Assembly: GCA_023512835.1 (NCBI GenBank)
Contig: CM042084.1
Span: forward strand, 13,293,842 to 13,357,841
From: Taxillus chinensis
Lineage: Eukaryota > Streptophyta > Magnoliopsida > Santalales > Loranthaceae
Length of the DNA stretch: 64,000 nt
Reading direction: 5' to 3'
A program made the position numbers and the translations under genes. The notes under the pieces are model-generated. The model did not search any database and was not told the DNA's origin. It saw only the letters and a program-made list of their open reading frames with translations. Below, piece after piece: positions 24,282 to 36,815 of this stretch. Positions within the stretch are counted from its first letter, which is position 1. Every line of letters starts with the position of its first letter.

Positions 24282-24455
24282 TGTTGGGATGTTTGTCCCA
24301 TATCGATCAAGGACAAGAAAGTGAAGCATATATAAGAAAAAAGAATGCTTTAAATGTCACGATCTGTTTTAAAGCCATGCGGGTCGATGTGGTGAGCCCA
24401 AAGCGGACAGTATTATGACACTTCATCAGGCATTTACCTGTGCCCGATTCTAACA
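24282..24455. mobile_element. Solo LTR of a small (TRIM-like) retrotransposon
   Basis: The 174-bp sequence begins TGTTGGGATG and ends GATTCTAACA (TG...CA) and is flanked by the 5-bp direct repeat AATGT (24277-24281 and 24456-24460). It contains the dispersed plant motifs TTTGTCCCATATCG and GCCCAAAGCGGACA, which I associate with short LTRs of miniature retrotransposons. No internal region, primer site or partner LTR is present, so it is best read as a recombined solo LTR. Confidence 0.72.
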
Positions 24456-24460
24456 AATGT

Positions 24461-25254
24461 ACCGACCGAAACACCAATAATGCCCAAAATGGGCCAAAAT
24501 AATATAACGAAGGAGTGTCTCGGTAAGATATTTTGGTCCTATATACAACTTTTGGCCATAATCCAAATGAATTGTGATTCTTTGCTGACTGTATTTAATA
24601 ACAGGGAATCAAATTATGTAATTTTATTATTTTTTTACTTTAAAACGATGATTTATTAATATGTATTTTTAAAAAAAAAAGTTTAAAACTACATATTTTT
24701 AGAATACAACAGTAATAGTATCCAGCAGAAAATCCAAACTCCTGCAACAATGGTAGGTTGCGCGTTTCATTTATGAGGCCAGTACGATTAACTGGAGGTT
24801 CCTTGTTTGAATTTAATTGGGCATATTAATTATAATTACAATGTTTTTCTAGAACTCTCTGACTTGGATTCCTTAGTCAGAGGGTGTACAGGACGATCTT
24901 TCTTTTACAGTAACAGGGCATTGATTTTTACAGAACGCAGTGTAAAAGTAAAAACAAAGACATTTCAACAACGCTAATTGCGCCGAACACGCTTCTATAC
25001 AAAAGCCACCTCGGACAGTCGGAATGGTCGATGGAATTTGCCAATCCAACCAAAGACGTTCGTCACAAAACCACTTTTTTAAAATTTAAAAAAAAAACTT
25101 TACAACTATAAAACAAAACCAAAAAAACGAAGTAAAAGAAAAAAAAAAAGGTTCAGATGATTCATCGTCATCATCAGAAGATCCGATGATGGCCGCGATC
25201 CTGAGGCGAGTTGGCTCTGGTCCCTCCCCTGTTAATGATAGCATTACATGTTAA
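24461..25254. other. Downstream flank of the ZCF37-like gene
   Basis: No gene is recognised. The part close to 25254 is the probable 3' UTR of the minus-strand gene. It contains A/T homopolymers and a CATCATCAT-like tract near 25165. Confidence 0.4.
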
Positions 25255-26040
25255 TTAATTACCACTCATAATGGGAGGAGAAGACCCAAGACCAGTTATT
25301 TGACGACTCATGTTCACACAGTTGTCGGTCATCCTTCTCGCCAATATTTTCTTCTTCTTGGCTGGCCTCTTCCGCTCCTCCGGGCAGGAGCCGTCCAGTG
25401 TGGGAACCAGGTACCACGCCAGCGTCGTGCACAGTATCGCCACGGACCGCCCGAACACGGTCAAGAGTAGCAAGATCGCGATCACGATCGCCGGCATGTA
25501 ATAAGCCGGCCGTCTCAACCGCCTCGACAGATTGGAGAGACCCAAACGAGACATCAACAGTACCCCACGCTTCTCCGTCTCCCGGTCGTCCGACTTTGAT
25601 GGCTGCTCGGCTTCCTTCCGGCCGGCTGGGACGACCAACTGCTCCGAGCCGCGGCGGCGGGTCGGAGATGTCGGGGTGGACCTCGCGCGCCTTCTGTTGC
25701 TGTTATTGTTGTTGTTGTTGTTGTTAGTTGGGGACTTTTGCTTGAGTTTAACGATGATGGGGACGCAGTGATTTGCAGTGGGGTAGGCGAAGCGGACCAA
25801 GGAGATGTGGTCGGAGCCCACCTGTGCGTAGATGTTCTGCCTCTTCTCTTCCAGGTCGGCGAGGAGCTTGGAGAATTTGTCGAGTCCGAGGGTGGAGTAG
25901 GGGTTTCGGTTCTCTCTGTTTCTTCGTCTGGACCGTCGCGCTGGGGAAGAATCGGGGCTGCTCGTGCTCCAAAACCACTCATCTTCTTCCTCGGAATGGA
26001 AACTGCCGCCGCCGCCGCCGCAAGTGAAGGGATTGACCAT
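25255..26040 (-). CDS. ZCF37-like protein with C-terminal membrane segment
   Basis: Single exon of 261 residues. ATG at 26040 (MVNPFTCG) is chosen because the family starts this way; the 40 upstream codons translate the CT-rich leader. Residues ~11-45 are acidic then basic. Residues ~46-100 hold the conserved core (NPYSTLGLDKFSKLLADLE, then KRQNIYAQVG and CVPIIVKLK) known from Arabidopsis ZCF37-type proteins, whose biochemical role is not established. A variable linker carries a run of eight Asn encoded by a microsatellite. Residues ~182-213 are strongly hydrophobic (AIVIAILLLLTVFG), consistent with one or two membrane passes, followed by a Lys/Arg-rich tail. A membrane-anchored regulatory or scaffold role is inference. 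Confidence 0.85.
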   Translation of the reverse strand: MVNPFTCGGGGGSFHSEEEDEWFWSTSSPDSSPARRSRRRNRENRNPYSTLGLDKFSKLLADLEEKRQNIYAQVGSDHISLVRFAYPTANHCVPIIVKLKQKSPTNNNNNNNNSNRRRARSTPTSPTRRRGSEQLVVPAGRKEAEQPSKSDDRETEKRGVLLMSRLGLSNLSRRLRRPAYYMPAIVIAILLLLTVFGRSVAILCTTLAWYLVPTLDGSCPEERKRPAKKKKILARRMTDNCVNMSRQITGLGSSPPIMSGN

Positions 26041-26106
26041 GTGTGTGAGTAACTCAGCGAGTTGGGTTTGTGTCTCGGTTGCTGCGCTGGTTTTTCGATT
26101 CTCTCG

Positions 26107-26152
26107 GTATATATTTAGTGAGAGAGGGGGAGAGAGAGAGAGAGAGAGAGAG
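26107..26152 (-). promoter_or_regulatory. CT-rich tract and TATA box upstream of the ZCF37-like gene
   Basis: Read on the minus strand, a (CT)n run (26152-26121) precedes TAAATATATAC (about 26117-26107), a good TATA box about 70 bases before the ATG at 26040. The tract may act as a GAGA or pyrimidine-patch element, which is inference. Confidence 0.5.
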
Positions 26153-26159
26153 ATTGGCA

Positions 26160-27506
26160 AAAAGATTAATTAATAAAAGAAAAGGTCGATCCTCATGACA
26201 ACAGTGGCGTCGAGCGTCCAACGTCCAACGTCGATCGTCGATGACGAGTGACGGCGACAAATTGCGATATGAACGCTCCGAAAAATTCGAATATTTATCT
26301 GGTCGTGGAAGGTTCGGCTGTGATTTGGAGCTCATCTGGTCGTGGATCTGACTTCATTGGTTTGTTTGCTTTTTTATAATTACTTTTTTTTTTAATTAGG
26401 ATTCATGATGGGTTTATAAGATGTTGGTTTGGATTGGATCAATGGACGGACTTTGAAGTAGCGGGTCAAATCCGATACGTACATCGTAACCACCACATGA
26501 ATAACTACAGTTGTTTTGTGTGTGTGTATATATATATATAATTATAGAAATTCGAAATATTTTTGTTGAATTAATATATTTGTTAAATACTAATAATAAT
26601 AATAATAATTCAATATCAATAATAAAAGTGTCTCTACCCGACTCTACGGAAATTACTTGTGCAAGTGCAACATTGTCCGTATATCTAATTATTTTTTCAA
26701 TATAATTGAGAATAAGTTTTTTTTCATTCAAACTTTTCCTTTATTCTAAAATTATCACAAAATTGTCAAATTTACGCCCACTATTAAAATTATCTTTTAT
26801 AAAACACCGGTTGCATGAGTTTGGTAATATATTATTCTTTTAAAATGAAACTGTTTTTAATTGTATTATAAAAATAAAAATAAGTATTTAATAAATTATA
26901 CTTTTAAAAGTGCTTGTAGGTAATAGGTATTTAATAAATTAAAAATAAAGTTATTGTGAATGTTTAAAAAATAAAAAAAATTATTACTTTTAAAATTTAA
27001 AACTTGCGCTCTTTTTCTTTTTATTTTTAAATAGGATTCATATTTGTGTTTTATAAATTAATTTTAAAGTTATTATCTGGTAAAGTAACTTTAAAAAGCA
27101 AAAATGTTTCTCATTTTATCATAAAAAATATAAACTTTTTTATAGGTTACCAAATAATCATACTATTTAAGCAGAAATAACCTTCAAAAATAATATTAAA
27201 CTGAATCATTTATGGAATAACACACGCACATATTTCAAGAATAACAAAAGAGTCATTTATCTCATTCAATCAAGTAGACAAAAAAGATTTATAAATAAAA
27301 TAAGTAAAGAGGGAAAGAAAAAAGGGACTAAAAAAGGAAAGAAAACCCTTATCTTTTGGTTATTCTTTGTGTTCTAAAACCTTAAAAATTAAATTACTAA
27401 ATCAATATTCTAATCTCTATTTTATTTATTTTAAATTATTAATTAATAATGTAAAATAAAAAGAATTGACTATTAAAATAATTATATAATATACATATAA
27501 CAATTA

Positions 27507-27549
<43 letters not shown>

Positions 27550-27678
27550 TCCACGATCGAAAGTGGTATTAGTTTTTGGATTTATATTGTTGTGCTCAAT
27601 AAAAATTGTATTAATCAACAAAAATCATATTGATTCTTGTTCAACACCTTTTTATTGGCTTATGATATGATAGATCGG

Positions 27679-27733
<55 letters not shown>

Positions 27734-28673
27734 GTAATTTATAAATATTGATTAGTACCTTTCATAGATCTTTAACACCTAGCAAACTTATTCACAATAG
27801 TGAATATATATATATATAGAGAGAGAGAGTGTGTGTGTGTGTGTAACCTAATTACATGTTTATCGTGATTTGGTAATTTTAATTTTTAATAAATTAATTA
27901 AATATTCTCATATAATTGTCGTCACAAGTTATCTAACTCTCACCTAATCATATATAACTATTACGTGACACTTATTGTTAGATTTATCTATTAATTTATT
28001 TTATTTCTTACTTTTGCCTTTTACATATTTTTTTTACTTCGTTACCTTTTAGTAGTTTTATTATTCATCAAAATTTTACTATTTACGTCTTCGATGTGCC
28101 AAATTCAAAATTGTGATACGTTTTATATAAATCCATTTAAGAAATTATTTATTTAACATAATCAATTAAAACAACACAATTTAATTAAAATGATATAATT
28201 AATTAAAATAAATAATATAACATGAAATATAATGAAATAAAAAAAATACATTATTAAACTAAAATTAACCGTAACGTAACTTCTTATTATCTGCATAATA
28301 TTTTTTAATCCCTTTTTTTTAGCGTGAAGCAAATTTTTATGCTTGAGTTACATTGTTTTTTTTGCTAACATTATTGTAATCATAGCATTGATGAATTCAA
28401 CCTTTTCGCTTATCATAGTTCACTCCAATTTTAGTCAATAATTACAAGCAGGTAACTCATATATGGCAAATAATAGGCTCGTGATCTCATGTCATACTCG
28501 TTCCCTTTCTTTGTCTTGCGTAGTGGCCATTTTGGATTGTATATTTTTCTCGAGAATACGATGTCATATTTTTCCTTATAATTTTTCATCACGTGATTCA
28601 TATATATATATACACACACACACGAGCGCACGTGCACTGCAACTTTTCCAAATGCTTTTTTTTTAACTATTAT
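26160..28673. other. Intergenic DNA with TA microsatellites
   Basis: No gene is recognised. Simple repeats include (TA)n at ~27508-27545 and ~27680-27728, TA/GA/GT compound repeats at ~27805-27843, and AAT triplets near 26590. Small open frames all lie in or beside these tracts. Confidence 0.55.
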
Positions 28674-28676
28674 TTA

Positions 28677-29305
28677 GAGCATGCATCTCTAGTGGAGCTT
28701 AGTTAAATTGATTAGCTAAAGTCAAAATATAACTTGTTACAGTTTCAATTTAGCTAATGCTACTATAATAGTGCTTGATTTATTTATTTATTGCTAAATT
28801 ATATTTTTTTTCAAATTTCACATTTTCTCCAAATCCTTAATTGTTTCTTTTGAGTATCTTCAACAAGCGCGACTTCCAAAAAAACCATAATTCGACGTAG
28901 GGAGGGAGTGGGGGAGGAGACGCTAGCAGGGGAGAGGGTGTGACGCAACGGGGGCAACATCAGCAGACTAGAGAAGGTGACGTAGTGGGGGTGAAGCCAG
29001 GAGGAGAGAGGGTAACGACATAGTGGGAGGGCGGCAGGCTAGGCGACATGAGGAGGGAGGGAGAGAGTGGTGACAATGTAAGGGAGGGGGAAGGCAGCGA
29101 CGCGTAAAAGGCACATGAGATGAGATGAGGGTAGTTTAGGTTCTTTAAATAATTAAATAATGTGACATTTTAACTATAAGCTATAAATTTAAGTAAATTT
29201 ATCTAAATTTATTATTATAGTTGGTGATATATCTAATCTATTCAAGCAATATTTCATATATATTTGATTATAGCTAATGATATAGGTAACTTATTGGAGA
29301 TGCTC
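28677..29305. mobile_element. Tourist-like MITE (family B)
   Basis: The element is 629 bp with ends GAGCAT...ATGCTC and a TTA duplication on both sides (28674-28676, 29306-29308), the signature of PIF/Harbinger-derived MITEs. Its left arm (TTAGCTAAAGTCAAAATATAAC ... TTTCAATTTAGCTAATG) and right arm match the copy at 51092-51474. A GC-rich core (28895-29100) is missing from that other copy. It has no coding capacity. Confidence 0.72.
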
Positions 29306-29308
29306 TTA

Positions 29309-30918
29309 CTATTACAATAGTTATAACGGCTAGTTATTGCAATGACGAAAACATTTCCATGAAGTTTTGTTGATTGTTGTTAATATTAATATCATTTTCA
29401 TTTTATTGGGTATGGTTTGCAAGTGTTATTAAGGCATGTAGGTATGTTTAGTTCACAAGATTCAAAACACGATTTTATTTTTAAAAATAAAATTATACTG
29501 GTAAAGTGTGTTTGGTATACTTATTTTATGAATAAATTGTTGTTGTATATAGTTATTTTTGAAAATAAGTTTTGGGTATTTCAGTTTTTAAATCTAAATT
29601 TAAATTTTTTATGTGACCAAACTTTAAAAAAAGCTTATATTCCTGCTCACTATATTATTTTTTATCAATTTTTTTGACAGAATTTTAAGAAAAAAAAACA
29701 CATTTTTTTCCAAACCAAACATAATTTATTTTTAAAATTAAATTTTAAAATTCTAATTTTAATAAAATACAAATCATAAAATTAAAACAAAAAATAAAAG
29801 CACATAACAAACTACCCGTAACGTTTTAAAGTTTTCCAAACAATGTATCCAAGCACACATTTCCTTTATTTATTCTGGGTGTTATATTTGGATTCAACAT
29901 TGGACTGCTTGTTGGGCGAAACGTCAAGCCGCCATAAAATAAACTATATATACAGTGCCCACTGTTCCGAGCTGGACTCAACAGATGCATGATTGTAATC
30001 ATTTTGGTAGAAATGGCGTGAAATTAGTTCTGTTTCCGTGGGCGCAAGCGTTCGTTAATCGTTGGTGTCAAACTGTCAATCATCATTTATATTTTTAATT
30101 AAGATAAGGTTAGTTCTTTGATGCGACATATTAGTCGCATAGCCATCGATGGGCGTTCGGTTAATGATTTTTGTATGGTATGAATTTTTATTATTTTGAT
30201 ATTTCATTGATATTTTAAAAAACTGTCATTGAATTTTTATGTATTGATATATATATGATCATCAATTTTTATAGAAATTCAACAGATTTTTATATAAATT
30301 TAACTGGGAAAAATAATTAATAAATAAATTAAATTAATATAATTTAACTGGTAATTTTTAAAATAAATCTCGGTAACAAAATAGCAAAAATATATACGAT
30401 ATAACTAAAATCATTAGTCAATAATATATACGACACAACTAAAATAAGCTATCAAGTCAAGTCACACATAAGAAAATAAAACGAAATCCTATGCACTTAA
30501 TATGATGTTTTTAAATTCTAAAAAGAGTTTCATATTATTATAATATGATGAAATTAAGAATTTTATTTTCAAAACATGTGAATCATGTTATTTTTAAAAA
30601 TTATTTTCAATTATTTTATGTTTTTATTTTAAATTTAATTTTATCAGGAGATCTAAATTATTGTTTTTCATGTTATTGTACTCTATTACTCTTGTCTATT
30701 TTCAAATTTTATGGGATCCTATTTAAAAAACTACTAATTTTAAAATAACACAGAAATTATTTTTAAAATTAACAATTCAATACAAACTCTAAAATCCTAC
30801 AGTATGTTTGTTTTAAAAAACGGTAAGTTTAACAACTTTAAAATTATTTAATTTTAGAATTTAATTTTTAAAATAGATATATATATAATCATTATATGAT
30901 ACCACTTTTTCTTGCATC
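29309..30918. other. AT-rich intergenic DNA
   Basis: No gene is recognised. Frames at 29417-29677 and 30545-30748 are Phe/Leu/Lys-rich translations of AT-rich DNA. Confidence 0.45.
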
Positions 30919-30921
30919 TTA

Positions 30922-31306
30922 TAGCATCTACAGCAGATTTGATGTAATTAAACTTTTCTTATAATTTAGCAAAAAAAATCAGATTTGTCAAAAATTCATT
31001 CACATTAGGTTCTCTAAAATAGGGTATAGGGATAGGGAATACATAGTAAATCCCTATATTTAAGGATTTACTATTCATCCATAAATATTTCCCCTATAAT
31101 TTTTTAATATAAATTATTATACTTGTAATATTTTTATTGGTGATAATAAATGAAAAGATGAGGGAGAAAATAATATAAAATGAATTAAGTAATAAATATA
31201 GATAGAAATAGAGAATGAGATGTTTGATGTTTTTAAAAAATAAGCAAATTAGATATTATTCATCCCTAAAATAGGAATAAAAATACCAAAATTGATGTGG
31301 ATGCTC
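30922..31306 (+). mobile_element. Tourist-like MITE (family A), most complete copy
   Basis: 385 bp with left end TAGCATCTAC and right end GATGTGGATGCTC, and TTA on both sides (30919-30921, 31307-31309). Non-coding. Other members in this window are at ~1272, ~54335, ~56690, ~57620 and 61646; the last is an inverted copy with the matching end GAGCATCCACATC. Confidence 0.72.
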
Positions 31307-31801
31307 TTATATTCATACATGATACGAGATCAATTTAAAAAACTCCTATCCAAGTACAAATAACCCTATAAATGCCACTTTATTAATGGCATGTGATCTT
31401 ATGTAAGATTTTACTTATTTTTTTTATTGCAGTCAAATAATAATTGCCATCTTGGTCGTTGTCTTCGAGCAGTGCTTATCATAGTGGAGCGGCTGTGAAT
31501 GCCATCTTAGTTGTTACAGAAGAAAAAAATTGAACCTCTCATCACCATGGACTAACTGAATATCTATCACATTAAAGCCAAAACATCGATAGGATTGCAT
31601 GCCACCCGTTTGATAAAATTGCTCACAAGGACGATGTCTTTTGGAACGTGATACTGAACTGTTATATCAAATGTGTGGATGCTTATAATAACTTGTTGGT
31701 GTTTATGGAAATGGGGAATGATGAAATTAAGTCCAATTTGGTGGACTGTGATGCTCAACTACTATGTGAATAAATGTGAGCTGGGGAAATTCTTCGTTAT
31801 A

Positions 31802-32159
31802 TGATAAAATTAAGTAAGCTAGTGGCCGTATCAGCTGAAGATCACCTGTCCGTATCAGCAGTTCTTTATTTCTCTGTTTGAGTCATTTTTGTTTCTAGCT
31901 ATTTTCAGTGTTTATTTTATTTCTCTATGTTGTGTCGTGTTGGGTAAGGGAAGATTTTAGGATTTGGTTTTTATTATTGGTCTTAGCTGTGATATTGATA
32001 TCATGATCTTTTATTTTTGGCAAGAGAAGTCTGTATGCGTGTTTATTATTTCGTTATATAAGAATAATAAGAAAAGAGTCAGTATTAAGTTGGAATACCA
32101 CATAAGAGTGTTTCTTTCTTTTCGTCTCTTTGGTTTTTTCCTCCTCTATTATTCTTACA
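31802..32159 (+). repeat. 5' LTR of the older copia element
   Basis: 358 bp from TGATAAAATT to ATTCTTACA. Two bases separate it from the initiator-Met primer-binding site at 32162. A TATATAAGAATAA stretch near 32055-32067 is a plausible TATA region. Confidence 0.9.
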
Positions 32160-32180
32160 TTTGGTATCAGAGCGAAACTG

Positions 32181-35100
32181 ATGGCTGAAACTCAGAGCGA
32201 CAATTTGAAAACAGTGGCATTGCCGGGACAGGCCCGAAGCAGTGGTTTCCCAATTCAGTATCCAATGTTGAATGACATCAATTATTGGATGTGGGCTACA
32301 AAAATGAAAATTCTACTACGTGCTCTAGGCGTATGGATGGTAATTGAATGTGATACGGCTCTAGATGAAGAGAAAGACCATAGAGCCCTTGCTGCAATTT
32401 CCCAAGTTGTACCAAACACAGTGATGATGGTTATAGCAGAGAAGGAAAACGCTAAAGCTGCTTAGGAAGCCATCCAACAGCTGAGCGTCGGAGAAGATTG
32501 CGTCAGAAAAGCAAGAGCACAGATCTTGAAGCGTCAGTTTGATCAACTCATCATGGAAGAAACGTCTAACATCTTGGAGTTTTCTAAAACCCTCACAACT
32601 ACAGTAGGTGAAATCAGATCACTCGGAGTCGAAACGAAGGAAGAGATGGTGGTCGAAAAGTTGTTTAGTGTTGTTCTTGACAAATTCCTTCCCTTTATTA
32701 GTACCATCAAATAATGGGGAGACATATCCAAGATGTCCATTGCAAAAGTTGTTGGACATTTACGAATTTTTGAGGAGAATCAAAAAGGACGCAGAGAGCA
32801 TCGGGAAGCAGGGGAGCAAATACTACTCACCCGAACACAGTGGGAAGCGTTGTCTATGGAACGAAAGGGGGTTGAAGGATCCAACCAAAGGCATGGCTAT
32901 GTGAGAAAGCCTTACCGAAAGTTTGATAAAAACAAAATAGGATGTTTCAACTGCAACGAATATGGACATTTTGCCTCGGAATGCCAGAAACCCAAGAAAG
33001 AGCAAGCATTCACGATAGAAAAGGAGAATGATGAACCTACACTCTTGATGATTGAAAGGCGAGAAACACCCATAGCAAAGACAACAAATACAGATGTTGG
33101 AATACTACATCAAGCTACAGAAACAGTTAAGCAAGAGGAAGACAAATATATCATATGGTATCTGGATTCTGGTGCCAGTAACCACATGAATGGCTGTAAA
33201 ACGTATTTTACTAATATGGATATGTCCATTGGAGGGAAAGTAAGATTTGGTGATGGGTCAACTGTGTCAATAGGTGGTCGTGGATCCGTACTATTCAAGG
33301 GAGGAAGAGGTGAACAACAAACGTTAACAAATGTGTACTACATTCCCAAACTAACGAGTAATATTATTAGCCTGGGTCAACTAGAAGAGCGAGGATGCCA
33401 GATTGTCATGAAACAAGGAAGTTTACAAGTGTTTAATCCCACGGGAAAATTGATTATTCATGTTGAGAGGACACAAAATAGGTTATACACCCTGAATCTT
33501 GACTCTGCACCATCTGTTTTACTATTCACATGCCTTACTGATATGACATTAACATGGCATGCTCGATATGGACACTTAAATTTTCAGGCACTTTATAAAC
33601 TGAGCCAGGAAGGCTTAGTTGAAGGACTACCACCTCTCAATCACGTAGAGAAAGTATATGAAGGTTGTTTAGTAGGAAAACAATGGCGCACCCTATTCCC
33701 CCAAGAAGCTAGTTTCAGAGCAAGCATGACCTTAGAGTTATTCCATGGTGATTTATACGGACCTATCACACCGTCCACTCCATCTGGTAATAGATACTTT
33801 CTCTTGATTATTGATGATTACATCAGATATATGTGGATTTCTCTGTTAAAAGATAAAGACCAAGCATTTCAGAAATTTAAAGAAATTCAAGTAGCTGCAG
33901 AAGTGGAAAAAGGTGTAAAGCTGAAAGCTTTCCGTACGGATCGCGTGGGAGAATTCCAATCCACTGATTTTATGAATTACGCAAACGGATGAGTATTAAA
34001 CGATATCTCACAGCACCATACTCACCACAGCAAAACGGGGTGGTTGAGTGAAAAAATCAAACAGTCACAATGATGGCCCGCAACATGATGAGAAGCATGG
34101 ATGTACCCATGATTTTTGGGGGAGAAGCCGTCACCACAGATATATACATTCTCAACTGAGCACCAACTAAAAGCATAGAGAGAATGACACCTTATGAAGC
34201 ATGGCATCAACGCAAGCCAACTATCCATCACATGCGCACATTTGGGTGTAAGGTGCACGTGAAACCCGTAACTCCTCAAGATGGAAAATTTGCAGTCCGT
34301 AGCTCCCCGATGGTGTTCCTTGGATATGAAAATAATACTAAAGCCTACCATGTGTATAATCCTCTCACGAAAAAAGTGATAGTCACTCGTGATTTTGTTT
34401 TCGAAGATGAAAAGGCTTGGAATTGGAAACCCTCGAGTCATTAAGAACATCTCTCAGACTCGGAGATATACAGGGAGTCGGTAGTACTCAACACCACCAA
34501 CATCTCTTTACTCCACCGCAAACCAATCAACAAAATGAAGAAACTGAAGCTGATGGATCCGTGACTCCTCAAACTCCATCTCCTTTTGACGTTTCACCTA
34601 CACAAGAGTTAAGTCCCGATTCCTCATCATATCCAAAGACACCTATATGCATGTGTAGTGTACAAGACCTATACGATATAACTGAATCGGTACAAATTGA
34701 ACTCTCTGGTCTCTGTCTTCTAGGTATGGAAGAACCAACTGTTTTCCAAGAAGCTGTGACACATGAACACTGGAGACGTGCCATGCAGGAAGAAATTGAT
34801 GTTATCCAAAGCAATCACACATGGAGTTGAGTTAATCCTCCATCTGGACAGCAAGTTATTGGTTTGAAATGGGTCTATAAAATCAAAAAAGACTCTAATG
34901 GGAACTTACTCAAGTATAAGGCACACGTAGTGGCAAAAGGATATGTACAAAAATATGGAATCGATTATAAGGAAGTATTCGCTCCAATTGCACGAATGGA
35001 GATCGTATGATTATTCATTGCTCTTGCAGCTCTAGAGGAATGGTGGTTACATCATATGGATGTAAAGTTTGCCTTTTTGAATGGTGACCTGATAGAAGAA

Positions 35101-36256
35101 GTGTATGTCCAACAACCACATGGTTTTGCGGTAAAAGGAGATGAGCACAAGGCGTTGACCGACCTCAAACAAGCTCCGAGAGCTTGGAATATCAATTTAG
35201 ACAACACGCTTCTTTCTCTGGGTTTTGAAAGGAGTCCTTTTGAATATGTTGTTTACAAGAAAAATAGAGAGACTACACGACTTCTTGTCGAAGTTTATGT
35301 GGATGATTTAATCATCACTGGGAGCTGTCAAGAGGATATTAACAAATTCAAACAGCAAATGAAGAATAGTTTAAAATGAGTGACTTTAGATTACTAAGTT
35401 ATTATTTGGGCGTAGAAGTGGATTAATCGACATATGGGATTTCTATTTGTCAAGTAGCATTTGCAAGGCAGATTCTTCAAAACACAGGTATGACAGACTA
35501 TACTCCCACTCAATCTCCTATGGAGGTGCGATTACAATTGAGCAAGCATAGTACTTCAAATCCGGTTGATCAAACCATGTTTAGAAGTGTGGTGGGCAGT
35601 CTGCGATATCTTGTCAATACCAAGCCTGATTTAGCCTATTCAGTCAGGATTGTTAGCAGATATATGGAGACTCCAAATGCTGAACATATGGCAGCAGTCA
35701 AACAGATCTTAAGATATGTTAAAGGAATAGTTCGGCTACGCTATTTTTATAAAAGAATGAATACAGTAGTGATGCATCTAGTGGGGTATAGTGACAGTGA
35801 CATGGGAGGAGATATTGATGATAAGAAAAGCACTATTGTCGTGGTTGTTTCTTGGGTGCTAGTTTGTTCAGCTGGTAGTCCAGAAAACAAACAGTTGTGG
35901 CACTTTCTTCTTGTGAGGCCGAATACATAGTAGCGGCCACAACGGTGTGTCAAGGAATGTGGTTATGGTCACTTATTGGAGATCTCATGAATGAAACACC
36001 ACAAAGGATAAAGTTGTGCATCGATAACAAATCAGCCATCTCTTTATGCAAGAATCCGGTATATCACGATCGTAGTAAACATATTGATACATGCTTTCAC
36101 TATATATGAAATTGTGTGGACAAATGGAAGATACTAGTTGAACATATTGGAACTTGTGAACAACTGGCGGATATCCTAACGAAACCTTTGGGCAGACAGA
36201 AATTCATTATTATGCAAGAAAAGATTGGAATGCAAGTTTTGAAGGATCCCAACTAG
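32181..36256 (+). pseudogene. Decayed copia gag-pol
   Basis: It starts with ATG 32181 (MAETQSDN). Gag is broken by in-frame stops ending at 32465 and 32714. The frame continues 32733-33992 with zinc knuckle CFNCNEYGHFASEC, protease motif YLDSGASNHM and integrase pieces (HARYGHLN, FHGDLYGPI, RTDRVGEF). After a stop at 33990-33992 the frame changes: the integrase tail (MTPYEAWHQRKP) is at 34184-34444. RT follows with KWVYKIKKD, MDVKFAFLNGD and YVDDLIITGS (35300-35329) but with stops near 34830 and 35010, and an apparent small deletion before KQAPRAW. RNase H is split over two frames (35490-35930, 35897-36109). It cannot make a functional polyprotein. Confidence 0.92.
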
Positions 36257-36270
36257 CTTAGGGGGATGAA

Positions 36271-36621
36271 TGATAGAATCAAGTAAGCTAGTGGCTGTAT
36301 CAACTGAAGATCACATGCCCATATCAGCAGTTCTTTATTTCTCTGTCTGAGTCATTTTTGTTTCTATTTTTAGTGTTTATTTTATTTCTCTATGTTGTGT
36401 CGTGTTGGGCAAGGGAAGATCTTAGGATTTGGTTTTTATTATTGGTATTAGCTGTGATTAATATCATGATCTTTTATTTTTGGCAAGAGAAGCTTGTACG
36501 CATGTTTATTATTTCGTTATATAAGAATAATAAGAAAAGAGTCGGTATTAAGTTGGAATATCACATAAGAGTGTTTATTTCTTTTCGTCTCTCTGGTTTT
36601 TCCTCCTTTGTTATTCTTACA
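36271..36621 (+). repeat. 3' LTR of the older copia element
   Basis: 351 bp from TGATAGAATC to ATTCTTACA. It differs from the 5' LTR by about 23 substitutions plus indels, for example a shortened TCTATTTTTAGTG segment near 36361. Confidence 0.9.
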
Positions 36622-36815
36622 TTATATGTGTTTGCAAAATCTTGAAGCTTTTCTAGTGCCCTTCAATTCTTTAGTACAATTCCAAAAACTGATGCAATCA
36701 CTTGGAACATGATGCAGTTCTTTAGTAAATTTTGATTGATGTATTCTTCAAGTGCAGGGATGTGGAGATAGCATGCAAGGTTTTTTTTACCAAAGTATTG
36801 TAGTAGATGTTGGGG

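Larger units (their letters stand above)
31802..36621 (+). mobile_element. Older Ty1/copia LTR retrotransposon
   Basis: 4,820 bp bounded by the TSD TTATA (31797-31801 and 36622-36626). LTRs run TGATA...CTTACA: 5' LTR 31802-32159 (358 bp) and 3' LTR 36271-36621 (351 bp). They differ at roughly 23 positions plus several indels (~7%), so the insertion is clearly older than the copia element at 11427. The primer-binding site TGGTATCAGAGC is at 32162-32173 and the polypurine-like TTAGGGGGATGAA lies just before 36271. The coding region is riddled with stops. Confidence 0.93.
31574..36815 (+). pseudogene. PPR-protein relic interrupted by a copia element
   Basis: Just left of the second copia element the sequence encodes FDKIAHKDDVFWNVILNCYI followed by a VFMEMGN-type block (about 31608-31712). 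This is the pattern of a pentatricopeptide motif of the PLS class, in which plants bind organellar RNA. Just right of it, near 36755-36797, CRDVEIACKVF matches another PPR helix. Stops and shifts lie between these pieces, and the retrotransposon (31802-36621, TSD TTATA) sits in the middle. The gene was probably already decaying; no start, transit peptide or full repeat array remains. The identification is by motif recognition only. Confidence 0.6.
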
